Source: Oscillospiraceae bacterium (GTDB lineage: Bacteria; Bacillota; Clostridia; Oscillospirales; QAMX01). From it: 64,000 nucleotides of DNA. The notes beneath the pieces were generated by a model that was not told the DNA's origin, did no database searches, and saw only the letters and a list, made by a program, of their open reading frames with translations. The stretch lies in the NCBI GenBank assembly GCA_015067715.1, contig SVLY01000003.1, positions 35,574 to 99,573 on the forward strand. Direction: 5' to 3'. Shown piece after piece: positions 18,713 through 27,251 of this stretch (the stretch's first letter is position 1; every line of letters starts with the position of its first letter). The position numbers and the translations under genes are program-made.

Positions 18713-20863
18713 ATGTACAGCTTTAAAATAAAGGACGAGCCCTTTGCGGTGGGCTATCTCTCCTGCGAAAGCGAAAGCATTTACGTTCGCACGGGCACGG
18801 GCGTTTTGGAGACCGTGCGCCATGGAAAAATATACTTCGATAAGGACACCGGCTTTGCCTCTCTCGATCTTGGGGGAATGGCCTGCCGCAACACCTGGCA
18901 GGCAGGGCAGAGTCCCGACCTTGGGCGGCTGGAGCAAAAGGCTTTGGCCAACCCGGAAACGGCGGAGGACTACCGCTATATCGCCCGGGAAATGGCAAAG
19001 GTGGATCTGAACGCCATTGAAAGGCACTTCACCGAAAACCAGCGGGACATAATAATCTCCTCCTCGGGCTGGGGCGGAACCTGGGGCGGTCACAGCGTTC
19101 CAAACCTTTTCCACTTTGCCCTTTTGGGAACGGAAGCTCTCCGGGAAAAGGTCGCCCGCTGCGCCGCAGAAAACCCGGGCTCTGCAGATTTTTACCGGGG
19201 ACTTGAACTGGCACTGGATGCAATCGAGCTCCTCGCCGACCGCATTTGCGCATCCGCCCGGGAGGAGCTTGAAAAGACCGGGGACAAAAAGCTGGAAAGG
19301 CTGATACGCACCTTTTCGGAGTGCCCCCGCAGGCCTGCCGTCACCTTTGAAGAGGCCCTCTGCGTTTACCAGATGGTCTATAATCTCGACGGCCCGGACT
19401 CCCCGGGACATTTCGACCAGTATATGTACGGCTTCTGGAAAAACTCGGACTACGCCCCCTCACGCCAGGCGCTGGAGGACATTTGGGTCTATTTCCACAA
19501 GACGAGAACCTGGAATCTGTGCATTTCCGGCTCGGACGAAAACTGGAACGACCTTTCAAACGACCTCACCTACGAAATTCTGGACGTCGCCCGGAAATTC
19601 CGCTTCCAGACCCCAAACCTCACCATGCGGTGTCACAGAAACACCCCGGAAGCCCTCTACGCCGCCGCCGCAAAGACCCTTGCCACAGGCATCGGAATGC
19701 CGGCGCTCTACAACGACGAGGTTGTCTGTCCCGCCCTTGAGAGCCTTGGCATTCCCCCAAAGGACTCCCACCTCTACGTTATGAACGGCTGTAACCAGAT
19801 AGATATCCAGGGCAAATCCCACATGGGACTTGAGGACGGCGAGGTGAACCTTGCCCTTGCTCTGAGCTACGCCCTCACAAACGGCTACAACAAGCGCTAC
19901 GACAGGGTCATCGGCCTTGAGACCGGCGTGGCTGAGAGCTTTGACACCTTTGAAAAGTTCTACGCCGCCGTAAAGGCGCAGATCGCCCACCTTTGCGACC
20001 AGGTCTGCGCCAGCGCAAACACCGCCCAGGAGATGGTCGCCGCACGCTCGGCAAACCTTTTCCGCTCACTTTGCATAGAGGGCTGTGTTGAAAAAGGCCT
20101 GGACCACAAAAACCGCGGACCCCTCTACGGCCACGGTCAGATCCTTTGGGAGGGAGGCGCCGAGCTTTACGACTCGCTTGCCAACATCAAACGCTACGTT
20201 TATGAGCAGAAAAAGTACACTCTCGCCCAGGTACGTGATGCCATTCTTTCGGATTTCGCCGGTCAGGAGGAAATGTACGCCGATTTCAAGCGCTCGGGGC
20301 TGAACTTTGGAAACGACGACCCCTACGTGGACGGGTTTGCCCGGGAGACCATGGACGAATTCAACCGCTATCTGCGAAAGAAAAAGACCTGGCGGGGCGG
20401 TTTTTACTCCGGCGGATGCTCGCCCTTTAACCGCGCCGCAGACTACGGCCGCCAGACCGGCGCTCTGCCCAACGGCAAGCTCTCCACGGAGACCATGTTT
20501 GCCGACTCCATCGGCGCCACCCCGGGACGGGACGTGAAGGGCCCCACGGCTCTGCTGAACTCCTGCCTCGCATTTGATCACAGCCTTGCCGGAAGCGGGT
20601 TTATTCTGAACCTGAAATTCGAACGGGGGCTTTTTGAGAGCGAAAAGGGTCAGGCAGGCTTTATTGCCCTGTGGAAGACCTATTTTGCCCGGGGCGGCCA
20701 GCAGCTTTCCGTCACCGTTGCCGACCGCGCGATCCTTCTCGCCGCCAAAGCCGACCCCGACGCCCACAGAGACCTCATCGTCCGCGTGGGAGGCTACAGC
20801 GAGTATTTTGTAAACCTGTCAGCCGAGCTTCAGGAAAACATCATCGCAAGAACGGGATATTGA
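18713..20863 (+). CDS. Glycyl radical enzyme (PFL-like) with atypical active-site loop
   Basis: Member of the pyruvate formate-lyase/glycyl radical enzyme superfamily, about 716 aa. The C-terminal glycyl radical loop is clear: LIVRVGGYSEYFVNL, radical Gly near residue 694. The thiyl-radical Cys lies in YVMNGCNQID (about residue 360), preceded by the usual GIGMPALYNDEVVCPAL. Known dehydratases, lyases and decarboxylases of this family usually have Cys-x-Glu here; this protein has Cys-Asn-Gln, so the general-base Glu is replaced. PFL itself has adjacent cysteines, which are also absent. ATG 18713 is preferred over GTG 18704 because AAGGCGG sits upstream. No activating radical SAM enzyme is adjacent, so it must be activated in trans. 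Reaction unknown. Confidence 0.88.
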   Translation: MYSFKIKDEPFAVGYLSCESESIYVRTGTGVLETVRHGKIYFDKDTGFASLDLGGMACRNTWQAGQSPDLGRLEQKALANPETAEDYRYIAREMAKVDLNAIERHFTENQRDIIISSSGWGGTWGGHSVPNLFHFALLGTEALREKVARCAAENPGSADFYRGLELALDAIELLADRICASAREELEKTGDKKLERLIRTFSECPRRPAVTFEEALCVYQMVYNLDGPDSPGHFDQYMYGFWKNSDYAPSRQALEDIWVYFHKTRTWNLCISGSDENWNDLSNDLTYEILDVARKFRFQTPNLTMRCHRNTPEALYAAAAKTLATGIGMPALYNDEVVCPALESLGIPPKDSHLYVMNGCNQIDIQGKSHMGLEDGEVNLALALSYALTNGYNKRYDRVIGLETGVAESFDTFEKFYAAVKAQIAHLCDQVCASANTAQEMVAARSANLFRSLCIEGCVEKGLDHKNRGPLYGHGQILWEGGAELYDSLANIKRYVYEQKKYTLAQVRDAILSDFAGQEEMYADFKRSGLNFGNDDPYVDGFARETMDEFNRYLRKKKTWRGGFYSGGCSPFNRAADYGRQTGALPNGKLSTETMFADSIGATPGRDVKGPTALLNSCLAFDHSLAGSGFILNLKFERGLFESEKGQAGFIALWKTYFARGGQQLSVTVADRAILLAAKADPDAHRDLIVRVGGYSEYFVNLSAELQENIIARTGY

Positions 20864-20877
20864 TTCTCCCCGACACA

Positions 20878-21295
20878 AAAAAGCTCCCTTTTTATGGCGT
20901 AATGTCCTTATGGGACATTACGCCAACGAAATAAATCCCTCACGGGATTTATGAAATATCCTATGGATATGAAATATTGCTTCGCAATGTGAAATACGCT
21001 GCGGCGTATCGGGATTTATTTCATTTCACGTTCGGGCGCAGTCCGAATATTTCACAATTCTCGAAGAGAATTATTTCACATTTTGCGTCAGCAAAATATT
21101 TCAATAAAAAGAAAGAGAAGGAACAACCGATAGGTTGAGCCTTCTCTTTTTCTGTTGCAAGTGGGTTCGGGCAACTGCCCGACTGCATTTGTGCATACAA
21201 ATGCGATGCCGGTTCTTTTCAGCAGAAATGATAGAAAACGGTGCTTTCTAAAATTCTCCGTTAAGAACACAATCCTATCCAAAAGGGAGCTTTTT
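20878..21295. repeat. Hairpin-rich intergenic element bounded by a 15-bp inverted repeat
   Basis: This fills the 437-bp gap between two convergent genes. The ends are AAAAAGCTCCCTTTT (20878-20892) and its exact reverse complement (21281-21295). Inside is a run of short hairpins: GGCGTAATGTCC/GGACATTACGCC, AAATCCC/GGGATTT, ATATCC/GGATAT, ATTGC/GCAAT, ATACGC/GCGTAT, TTCGG/CCGAA, AATTCTC/GAGAATT and ATTTTGC/GCAAAAT. They are separated by TGAAAT on the left and ATTTCA on the right. Then come GAGAAGG/CCTTCTC, TCGGGC/GCCCGA and GCATTTGT/ACAAATGC. Non-coding repetitive element or structured RNA; small ORFs here (for example 21088-21282 minus) look like by-products. Confidence 0.75.
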
Positions 21296-21300
21296 ATTCT

Positions 21301-22935
21301 TCAGGAAACGATCTCGATCTCAACGCCCTCCGGGGCGGAGTATTCGGTCTTTATGCCGTCGGGAGTGGCGGTATGGCTTACGTTGACGACGCCGTGGGGT
21401 GTGGGGTAGGTGCCACGGGCGAAGGTCATGCCGCAGAGATCGGGGCGAAGAATGAGCTTTTTACAGCCGGGCTCGGCAATTGTAATGCCCAGCACGGTTT
21501 CTGCCAGAAACGCCGTGACCGCGGAGGACCAGCCGTGGCAAAGGCTGTGGCGCAGGCCAATATAGCAGAAGGCGCCGTTGTCCCCATGGATATCGCTCTT
21601 GCCCTCGGGCACGGGAGCGTCGATGGGCGCGGCGTTTTCCATCCAGTCGATGTTGAAATCCTCCCAGAAGGTGGTTGCGCCCATGGAGAGCATTGCGCCG
21701 TAGTATTCCTTGAGCACCTCAATTGCCCCGGGGGCGTCGGCCCGGGCGGCAACGGTGAAGAGGTAGTAGCTCATAAAGGTGGAAAAGCCCTTTGCGCCGC
21801 CGGAAAGGATGTTTTTACCGGCGGTGACCGTGTCGCTCCAGCCCGAAAGGGCGGCAAAGGCCTCGACCTGCTTTGCGCCGTGGGTGTCGAGCGCCGTTGC
21901 GCAGATAAGCTCTGCCTTGGCAAGACAATCCCCGGCCAGCATCACGTCTCCGCAGACCCCGGCGAGAAGCGAGGTCTTTCTCAGGCACAGCGCCATAAGG
22001 GCTCTGGTGCCTGCCTTTTCCCACGGGGTCTCGTGGCTGGGCCAGTCCAGGAAATAGCCCGGGAGGTGATCCTCGCCTGTTTCGTCCACAAGGGCTTCTA
22101 TCTTTCGGGCAAGCTCAAGGGCGTATTCCCGGTTTTTCTCAAGGAAGGCCGTGCTTCCGGTGTAAAAATACCAGTCCCAGACCATTATCAGCCACCAGAG
22201 AGAGTAAGAGGGCATACCGTTCATCCAGCCGGAAAGAGGCGTCTGGTCCCGCATAAAGTCAAGGCTGTCCTCGAAGACCTGCTGAGGGCCGAAAACCGTG
22301 CGGACGGTGAGCATTTCGGGGTGCATATCTCCAACCCAGACCAGCCTGTCACGCTTTATGCCGTCCCAGATAAACTGCTGCATACAGTTGCGGCAGGTGT
22401 AGGCGGCAGTGGAGTAGATGCGGTTGAGAAGCTCGCTGTCGCACTCGAAGCTTCCGAGATAGGGAATGTCCCGGACGATCTCAACGGCGGAGAGCGCCTT
22501 TATGCGAAGAGAGGAATTCGGCTCCTCAAGAATTATGCGCACGAAGCGAAAGCCGCTTTCGGGGTAGGTCATGTCGCTGAAGGGGCAGATAAAGGTCTCG
22601 AAATCCCGGATGGCGTGGTCGTTGGTGGCACCCTTTTCGCCCACGGTGCTCATGGTCTCGGAGACGCTCTCTCCCAGCACGATGCGAACCTTTACGTTTT
22701 TCATTCCGGAGGTAACGTGGGTGAGCAGTCTTGGGGAGCCGTTAAGCTCTCTGCCAAAGTCCAAAATCACCTCTGCCTTTTCGCCGCTTTCGCCGTTTGA
22801 AAGCAGGGTGCAGGCAGGCTCGTCGGTGGTTATCTGAAGGGGCTTTTGGCTGAGCAAAAGCTCAGCGCCGGAAACCTCTCCCCGGGTGAGCACTACCTTC
22901 GAGGGGAAAAGGTCGTATCTTTTTCTCTGATCCAT
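21301..22935 (-). CDS. Alpha-L-rhamnosidase-like glycoside hydrolase (GH78-like)
   Basis: 544-aa protein with the layout of bacterial alpha-L-rhamnosidases: an N-terminal beta-sandwich (VILDFGRELNG...GFRFVRIILEE), an (alpha/alpha)6 barrel and a small C-terminal beta domain. WDGIKRDRLVWVGDMHPE corresponds to the conserved acidic GH78 segment usually written as DCPQRDERxGWxGD, and TFWEDFN contains the expected Glu. It is shorter than many GH78 enzymes and has no signal peptide, so it would act in the cytoplasm on imported glycans. It ends six bases from the hairpin element. Substrate is not certain; related GH families remain possible. Confidence 0.82.
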   Translation of the reverse strand: MDQRKRYDLFPSKVVLTRGEVSGAELLLSQKPLQITTDEPACTLLSNGESGEKAEVILDFGRELNGSPRLLTHVTSGMKNVKVRIVLGESVSETMSTVGEKGATNDHAIRDFETFICPFSDMTYPESGFRFVRIILEEPNSSLRIKALSAVEIVRDIPYLGSFECDSELLNRIYSTAAYTCRNCMQQFIWDGIKRDRLVWVGDMHPEMLTVRTVFGPQQVFEDSLDFMRDQTPLSGWMNGMPSYSLWWLIMVWDWYFYTGSTAFLEKNREYALELARKIEALVDETGEDHLPGYFLDWPSHETPWEKAGTRALMALCLRKTSLLAGVCGDVMLAGDCLAKAELICATALDTHGAKQVEAFAALSGWSDTVTAGKNILSGGAKGFSTFMSYYLFTVAARADAPGAIEVLKEYYGAMLSMGATTFWEDFNIDWMENAAPIDAPVPEGKSDIHGDNGAFCYIGLRHSLCHGWSSAVTAFLAETVLGITIAEPGCKKLILRPDLCGMTFARGTYPTPHGVVNVSHTATPDGIKTEYSAPEGVEIEIVS

Positions 22936-22964
22936 ATATCTTTCGTCCCTTTGCGTCCGATTTA

Positions 22965-23852
22965 TTATGCCTTGCCGTTGAGCCGGGCAGAGTAGACTCC
23001 CGCCCGGTGGAGGGCGGCGAGCTTTTCCGCAACGGCAGGTCGGTCCTCCCGGTAGGTCACACCAAACCAGCTCCCCGCGGTGGGCCGCAGGAGTATCTCC
23101 AGCCGGTCAAGGGCCAGCATTCTGTTTACGAAAACGGGAATGGGAAGCTCCTCGTTGTTTTTGCCGCCGTCGGTGGCGGCAAGGAATTCGGCAAAGCCGC
23201 GTTCAAGGTCACCGAAGATCTCCGGGCAGAAGCACCACATATTCATGGAGACCTGGGCGTCGGGGTCAAGCACCTCTCCGGAGACCGTGTCCACGATAGT
23301 GCCGTCGGGGTTCAGGCCGATTTTGGTGAGCTCTCTCACAGCGGTGAGTCTGCCGTTGCTGTTTTCAAATATTGCCCGGGCGACGGTGCCGTTGGGGCTG
23401 ACGGTGTTTTTCAGCAGATAGGGCACGGAAACGCATTTGCCCTTTTCTCCGGCGATGTCGCAAAGCCCCCGGTAAGCCGCTCCAAAGGCCTCAGGCCCGT
23501 AATAATCGTCCGCATTGATCACCGCAAAGGGCTCCGCCACACAGGGCTTTGCGCACAAAAGGGCGTGGACGGTGCCGTAGGGCTTGGTTCTTCCGTGGGG
23601 CGCACCCTCCATGCTCTGGACGGCGTATTTTATCTCCACGCCCAGCTCAAGCCTCGACCGGCAGAACTCGTCCATCCAGGGGCGCATATCCTCTTTGATT
23701 ATGAACACGAGCTTGGAAAAGCCCGCCCTCACGGCGTCGTGAATGGCATACTCCATGAGTATCTCCCCGTTGGGGCCCACTCCGTCCAGCTGTTTACAGC
23801 CGCCGTACCTTTTTCCGAGACCTGCCGCCATGAGCACAAGTGACGCTTTCAT
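22965..23852 (-). CDS. Sugar-phosphate nucleotidyltransferase-like protein (copy 1)
   Basis: NTP-transferase fold enzyme of about 295 aa, probably transferring NMP to a sugar phosphate or related acceptor. The opening LVLMAAGLGKRYGGCKQLDGVGPNGE is the nucleotide-binding signature, and FAVINADDYYG carries the metal-binding Asp. The track start at 23924 is replaced by the ATG at 23852, which has GGAGG 12 bases upstream and begins directly at the fold. A close paralog lies at 26309. The gene sits just downstream of the divergent oxidoreductase region and upstream of the GH78-like gene, fitting sugar metabolism. Substrate unknown. Confidence 0.87.
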   Translation of the reverse strand: MKASLVLMAAGLGKRYGGCKQLDGVGPNGEILMEYAIHDAVRAGFSKLVFIIKEDMRPWMDEFCRSRLELGVEIKYAVQSMEGAPHGRTKPYGTVHALLCAKPCVAEPFAVINADDYYGPEAFGAAYRGLCDIAGEKGKCVSVPYLLKNTVSPNGTVARAIFENSNGRLTAVRELTKIGLNPDGTIVDTVSGEVLDPDAQVSMNMWCFCPEIFGDLERGFAEFLAATDGGKNNEELPIPVFVNRMLALDRLEILLRPTAGSWFGVTYREDRPAVAEKLAALHRAGVYSARLNGKA

Positions 23853-23894
23853 AAAAAAACAAAGCCTCCGCTGAATCTGGTAATCACTAAGACA

Positions 23895-23923
23895 ATTATA
23901 ACAGATAGCAAAGGCTTTGTCCA
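23895..23923 (-). promoter_or_regulatory. Promoter for nucleotidyltransferase copy 1
   Basis: On the minus strand: TGGACA, 17-base spacer, TATAAT, about 40 bp upstream of the chosen ATG. It supports the shorter start, because the track's upstream start lies inside this promoter. Confidence 0.65.
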
Positions 23924-23982
23924 CCGATTTGAAATTATTTCGGCTTTTTTATCCGCAAAAAAGACCCCGCAATGCCGGAAGC

Positions 23983-25050
23983 TTATTCAAGAGAGATCTC
24001 CTTCTTAAGGGCGGCAGACTGATAGAGGTAGTCCAGCAGCTTGGCGCTTTCAAGTATATTGTCGATATGGCTGCGGTTCTTAACGCCGGAGTCGATCTCC
24101 TCCAGGAATGCGACGTCCTCGCAAAGGTACATATTGGGGATCTCGTAGTCGGGGGCTTCGGTCTCTAAGGTCTCGCCGTTGTAGAACTCAAAGTGTCCGC
24201 AATAGTCCAGCCTTGCGCCGCCCTTGTCTCCCAAAAAGTCCACGAACATATCACGCTTGTTAATATTCTGGGCCCAGGCGCCGTTGAAGGAGATGCTGGC
24301 CTTGTCGGTGCGGACGTAGCCGGTGACGAAGTCCTCGACGTCGTTGGTGCCGTTTTCAACGTCGGAGGTATCCTCCGCCCACATACTTTCGTAGCGGTAG
24401 GACTTCATGTCCTTCGCCATTTCGCTGTAGGTGTCGCAGGTGAGATTTTCTATCTTTGCGCCGCCGAGAATGTAGAGAATAAGGTCCAGGAAGTGAACGC
24501 CCCAGTCGATGAGAGCGCCGCCGCCGGACTGGGTCTTGGTGGTAAATGCGCCGCCAAGGCCGGGAATGGCGCGGAAGGAGCGGAAAGAGCAGTAAACGTG
24601 GTAGATATTTCCAAAGCGGCCCTCGCGCACCATCTGCTCGAGCATTTCAACGGAGCGGTGGAAGCGGTTGCAGACGCCGATGTTCAGCATCAGCCCCCGG
24701 GAGTTTGCAGCCTCGGCCATTTCGCAGGACAGGGCGTAGTTTACGGTGATGGGCTTTTCGCAGAAAACGTTCTTGCCCGCCTTCAGCGCGTCCATGGTAA
24801 CGGTGTAGTGGGCGTAGTTGGGAGTGAGAACGTATACGGTGTCCACCTCGGGGTCGGAAAAGGCGACGTTGTAGTCCGTGATAACGTTTTCAACCTTTTC
24901 GGGATATTTCTCCTTAAAACTCCGGGCTTTTTCCTCTATAAGGTCACAGGCGTATTTAATGCGAACCTCGGGTATCTGTGTAAGGGCGGGAAAATGGGCG
25001 TCTCCGGCGATCCGGCCGCAGCCGACGATGGCGATAACGTGTTCTTTCAT
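23983..25050 (-). CDS. Gfo/Idh/MocA-family oxidoreductase
   Basis: 355-aa NAD(P)-dependent dehydrogenase-like protein. The Rossmann motif AIVGCGRIAGDAHFPAL is at the N-terminus, followed by the family motif CEKPITVNYALSCEMAEAA near residue 97 with the conserved Lys, and a C-terminal alpha/beta domain with LIDWGVHFLDLILYILGG containing the probable catalytic His. Such enzymes oxidise or epimerise sugars, inositols or amino sugars; the substrate cannot be read from sequence. Starts at ATG after GGAAG. The clustering with two nucleotidyltransferases and GalE suggests a role in sugar interconversion. Confidence 0.93.
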   Translation of the reverse strand: MKEHVIAIVGCGRIAGDAHFPALTQIPEVRIKYACDLIEEKARSFKEKYPEKVENVITDYNVAFSDPEVDTVYVLTPNYAHYTVTMDALKAGKNVFCEKPITVNYALSCEMAEAANSRGLMLNIGVCNRFHRSVEMLEQMVREGRFGNIYHVYCSFRSFRAIPGLGGAFTTKTQSGGGALIDWGVHFLDLILYILGGAKIENLTCDTYSEMAKDMKSYRYESMWAEDTSDVENGTNDVEDFVTGYVRTDKASISFNGAWAQNINKRDMFVDFLGDKGGARLDYCGHFEFYNGETLETEAPDYEIPNMYLCEDVAFLEEIDSGVKNRSHIDNILESAKLLDYLYQSAALKKEISLE

Positions 25051-25085
25051 GGATAACGGTCTTCCTTTCGCATATTTTCGGTTCT

Positions 25086-25114
25086 ATTATATATCCTCCG
25101 CCCCCATTTTTCAA
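25086..25114 (-). promoter_or_regulatory. Promoter for the Gfo/Idh/MocA gene
   Basis: Minus strand TTGAAA, 17-base spacer, TATAAT, about 35 bp before the start codon and just past the 3' end of the SpoIID gene. Confidence 0.65.
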
Positions 25115-25122
25115 GCCGCTTT

Positions 25123-26175
25123 TCAGCTTTTCACAAAATAATCCGAAAGCTCCGTGCCGGGGTAGTAGTGGGAGAGTATCTGCTCCCAGCTTTTGCCCTC
25201 TTCGGCCATGGCCCGGGCGCCGTATTGACTCATGCCCACCCCGTGGCCGTAGCCACGGACGTCGAAACGGATGAGATCCGTGCCCTCTTCCACGGCAAAG
25301 CAGGTGCTTTTCAGGCCGCAAAGGGCGCGGATCTCGCTCCCGGAGACCCATTCTCCTCCCACCTGCACCCTTTCCACGTAGCCCCCGTCGGAAAGCTCTG
25401 CCGCACCGAACCAGAACGCCCCGGAGAGATCCGCTCCCGGGTGGGAGGAGCGTATTGCCGCGGCGAAGGCCTGTTTTTCAACGTAGACCTCGCTGGACCA
25501 GGCGGAAAAGTCCTTTTCCCCCACCGGGCTGGGCACGCTGACCAGATATTCCACGTTTCCGCCCCAGACGGATGCGGCAGAGGCGGTGCGCCCGGCGCTG
25601 GATGCGTGGAACACCGCCAGAATGGGCTCGCCCTCAAAGGTAAGCACCTGTCCCGCCGTCTGCTCTGCGGCGGCTTCGATCCGGCCATACCAGCTCTCCC
25701 CGTTTTCTCCCCACGAGGCGACGAGCTCATCTTTTCCGGCAACGGCGCAGCAATGGCCGGGGTCGTCACAGACGGCGGCACCGGGGTGAGCCTCCACCGG
25801 ACGGGAAAGACGGTAGGCGATATAGGTTCTGGCGGCAACTGCCTGGGCCTTTAGGGCTTCCTCCGGAAAAAGCGCCGGCATTTCCGCGGCGGTCACCCGG
25901 CAGACCAGCTCCTCAAGGGGAAGAAAGACCTCTTCGCCCCCGAGAAGAGCGCAGATAAGCTCCTCCTCCTTTTCCCCGGGCGCGTCAGAGACCGAAACCG
26001 GGGGCAGAGAGGAAGAAGACGTGACCGGTTCAGCGGAGGTCGTCTCCGTGACCTGTGATTGGAGCTCCGCGGCCGTATCCGGCGGAACGGGGGGCTTATT
26101 CAGCGAAACAAAGGCCATGGGCAGGGCAAAGACCGCAAGGATCGCGCCGGACAGTAAAAATAAGAGCTTTCTCAC
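25123..26175 (-). CDS. spoIID: SpoIID/LytB-domain protein (stage II sporulation protein D)
   Basis: Membrane-anchored peptidoglycan lytic transglycosylase used during forespore engulfment. The 350-aa protein has an N-terminal membrane anchor ([20 protein letters not shown]), then a low-complexity Ser/Thr/Val linker, then the SpoIID domain. That domain shows [22 protein letters not shown] with the catalytic Glu, CDDPGHCC as zinc-ligand-like residues, and the diagnostic [17 protein letters not shown] start with GGAGGG eight bases upstream. Its presence suggests a spore-forming ancestry. A LytB-type relative with a vegetative role is possible but less likely. Confidence 0.9.
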   Translation of the reverse strand: MRKLLFLLSGAILAVFALPMAFVSLNKPPVPPDTAAELQSQVTETTSAEPVTSSSSLPPVSVSDAPGEKEEELICALLGGEEVFLPLEELVCRVTAAEMPALFPEEALKAQAVAARTYIAYRLSRPVEAHPGAAVCDDPGHCCAVAGKDELVASWGENGESWYGRIEAAAEQTAGQVLTFEGEPILAVFHASSAGRTASAASVWGGNVEYLVSVPSPVGEKDFSAWSSEVYVEKQAFAAAIRSSHPGADLSGAFWFGAAELSDGGYVERVQVGGEWVSGSEIRALCGLKSTCFAVEEGTDLIRFDVRGYGHGVGMSQYGARAMAEEGKSWEQILSHYYPGTELSDYFVKS

Positions 26176-26242
26176 AACTTGTCCCTCCGGGATATTTATT
26201 CATCGGTAAATCACTATGCCAGGTCTCGCGGGGATATTCGTA

Positions 26243-26271
26243 TTGCTTTCACCGGCGAAAAGTAGTATAAT
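26243..26271 (+). promoter_or_regulatory. Promoter for nucleotidyltransferase copy 2 and galE
   Basis: TTGCTT, 17-base spacer, TATAAT, ATG about 38 bp downstream. Confidence 0.7.
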
Positions 26272-26308
26272 ATAAAGAGATAAAATCCCGGAAAATCGGA
26301 GGTCAACC

Positions 26309-27229
26309 ATGGAAAAAGTTAAAACCTCGCTGGTCGTCATGGCCGCCGGCATCGGCTCCCGTTTTGGGGGAGGAATTAAACAGCTTGAGCCCGTCGGTCC
26401 CAACGGCGAGATCATTATGGACTACTCCATCCACGATGCCCTTGCCGCAGGCTTTGACCGCGTTGTATTTATAATCCGCAGAGCCATTGAAAAGGACTTT
26501 AAGGAGATCATCGGAGACCGCATTTCAAAGGTCTGCGAGATCGCCTACGTCTATCAGGAAAACTCCGCCATCCCCGAGGGCATCGCCGTTCCCGATGGCC
26601 GCACGAAGCCCTACGGCACGGGTCACGCCGCCCTCTGCTGCAAGGGTGTTGTGAACGAGCCCTTTGCGATCATCAATGCGGACGATTACTACGGCCGGGA
26701 GTGCTTTAAGCTCATCCACGACTATCTCGTCTCCACCGCAGACAAAAAAGACCCCGTTTGCTTCTGCATGGCGGGCTTTTACGTTAAAAACACCCTCTCC
26801 GAAAACGGCGGTGTTTCCCGCGGGCTTTGCCAGGTCGACGAAAACGGCTTCCTTGCCGACGTAACCGAGACCCACAATATCGTCCCCAACGGGACGGGCG
26901 TTGCCGTTAAGACCGAAGAGGGACTTGTTGAGATATCCCCCGAGAGCTACGCTTCCATGAATATGTGGGGCCTTACCCCTGCTTTCTTCGACCGCACCGA
27001 GGCCGGATTTGAAGAATTCCTCAAAAACCTTGGCAAGGACGATATTAAGAGCGAGTTTTATCTGCCCCGCGCCATCGATACCATGCTCAAAGAGGGACTT
27101 GCCACGGTAAAGGTCCTGCCCACGGATGAAAAATGGTTCGGCGTTACCTACCGCGAGGATAAGCCGGGCGTTGTGGATGCCTTTAAAAAGCTCTATGCCA
27201 CCGGAGTTTATTCCGGAAAGCTCTTTTAA
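26309..27229 (+). CDS. Sugar-phosphate nucleotidyltransferase-like protein (copy 2)
   Basis: 306-aa paralog of the 22965 gene. Same signature (LVVMAAGIGSRFGGGIKQLEPVGPNGE), same INADDYYG acidic motif, same SMNMWGLTPAFF and KWFGVTYREDKPGV blocks. ATG after CGGAGG. It precedes galE by 22 bp and shares its promoter, so this copy is probably linked to UDP-sugar supply, though it is not a standard GalU or GalT. The two copies are diverged enough to suggest separate substrates. Confidence 0.88.
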   Translation: MEKVKTSLVVMAAGIGSRFGGGIKQLEPVGPNGEIIMDYSIHDALAAGFDRVVFIIRRAIEKDFKEIIGDRISKVCEIAYVYQENSAIPEGIAVPDGRTKPYGTGHAALCCKGVVNEPFAIINADDYYGRECFKLIHDYLVSTADKKDPVCFCMAGFYVKNTLSENGGVSRGLCQVDENGFLADVTETHNIVPNGTGVAVKTEEGLVEISPESYASMNMWGLTPAFFDRTEAGFEEFLKNLGKDDIKSEFYLPRAIDTMLKEGLATVKVLPTDEKWFGVTYREDKPGVVDAFKKLYATGVYSGKLF

Positions 27230-27251
27230 GAAAAGGAGATAGATTTAAAAA

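Noticed and set aside
21088-21282. 64-aa minus-strand ORF inside the hairpin element
   Set aside because: Its sequence follows the hairpin arms and it has no convincing ribosome-binding site; more likely a by-product of the repeat.
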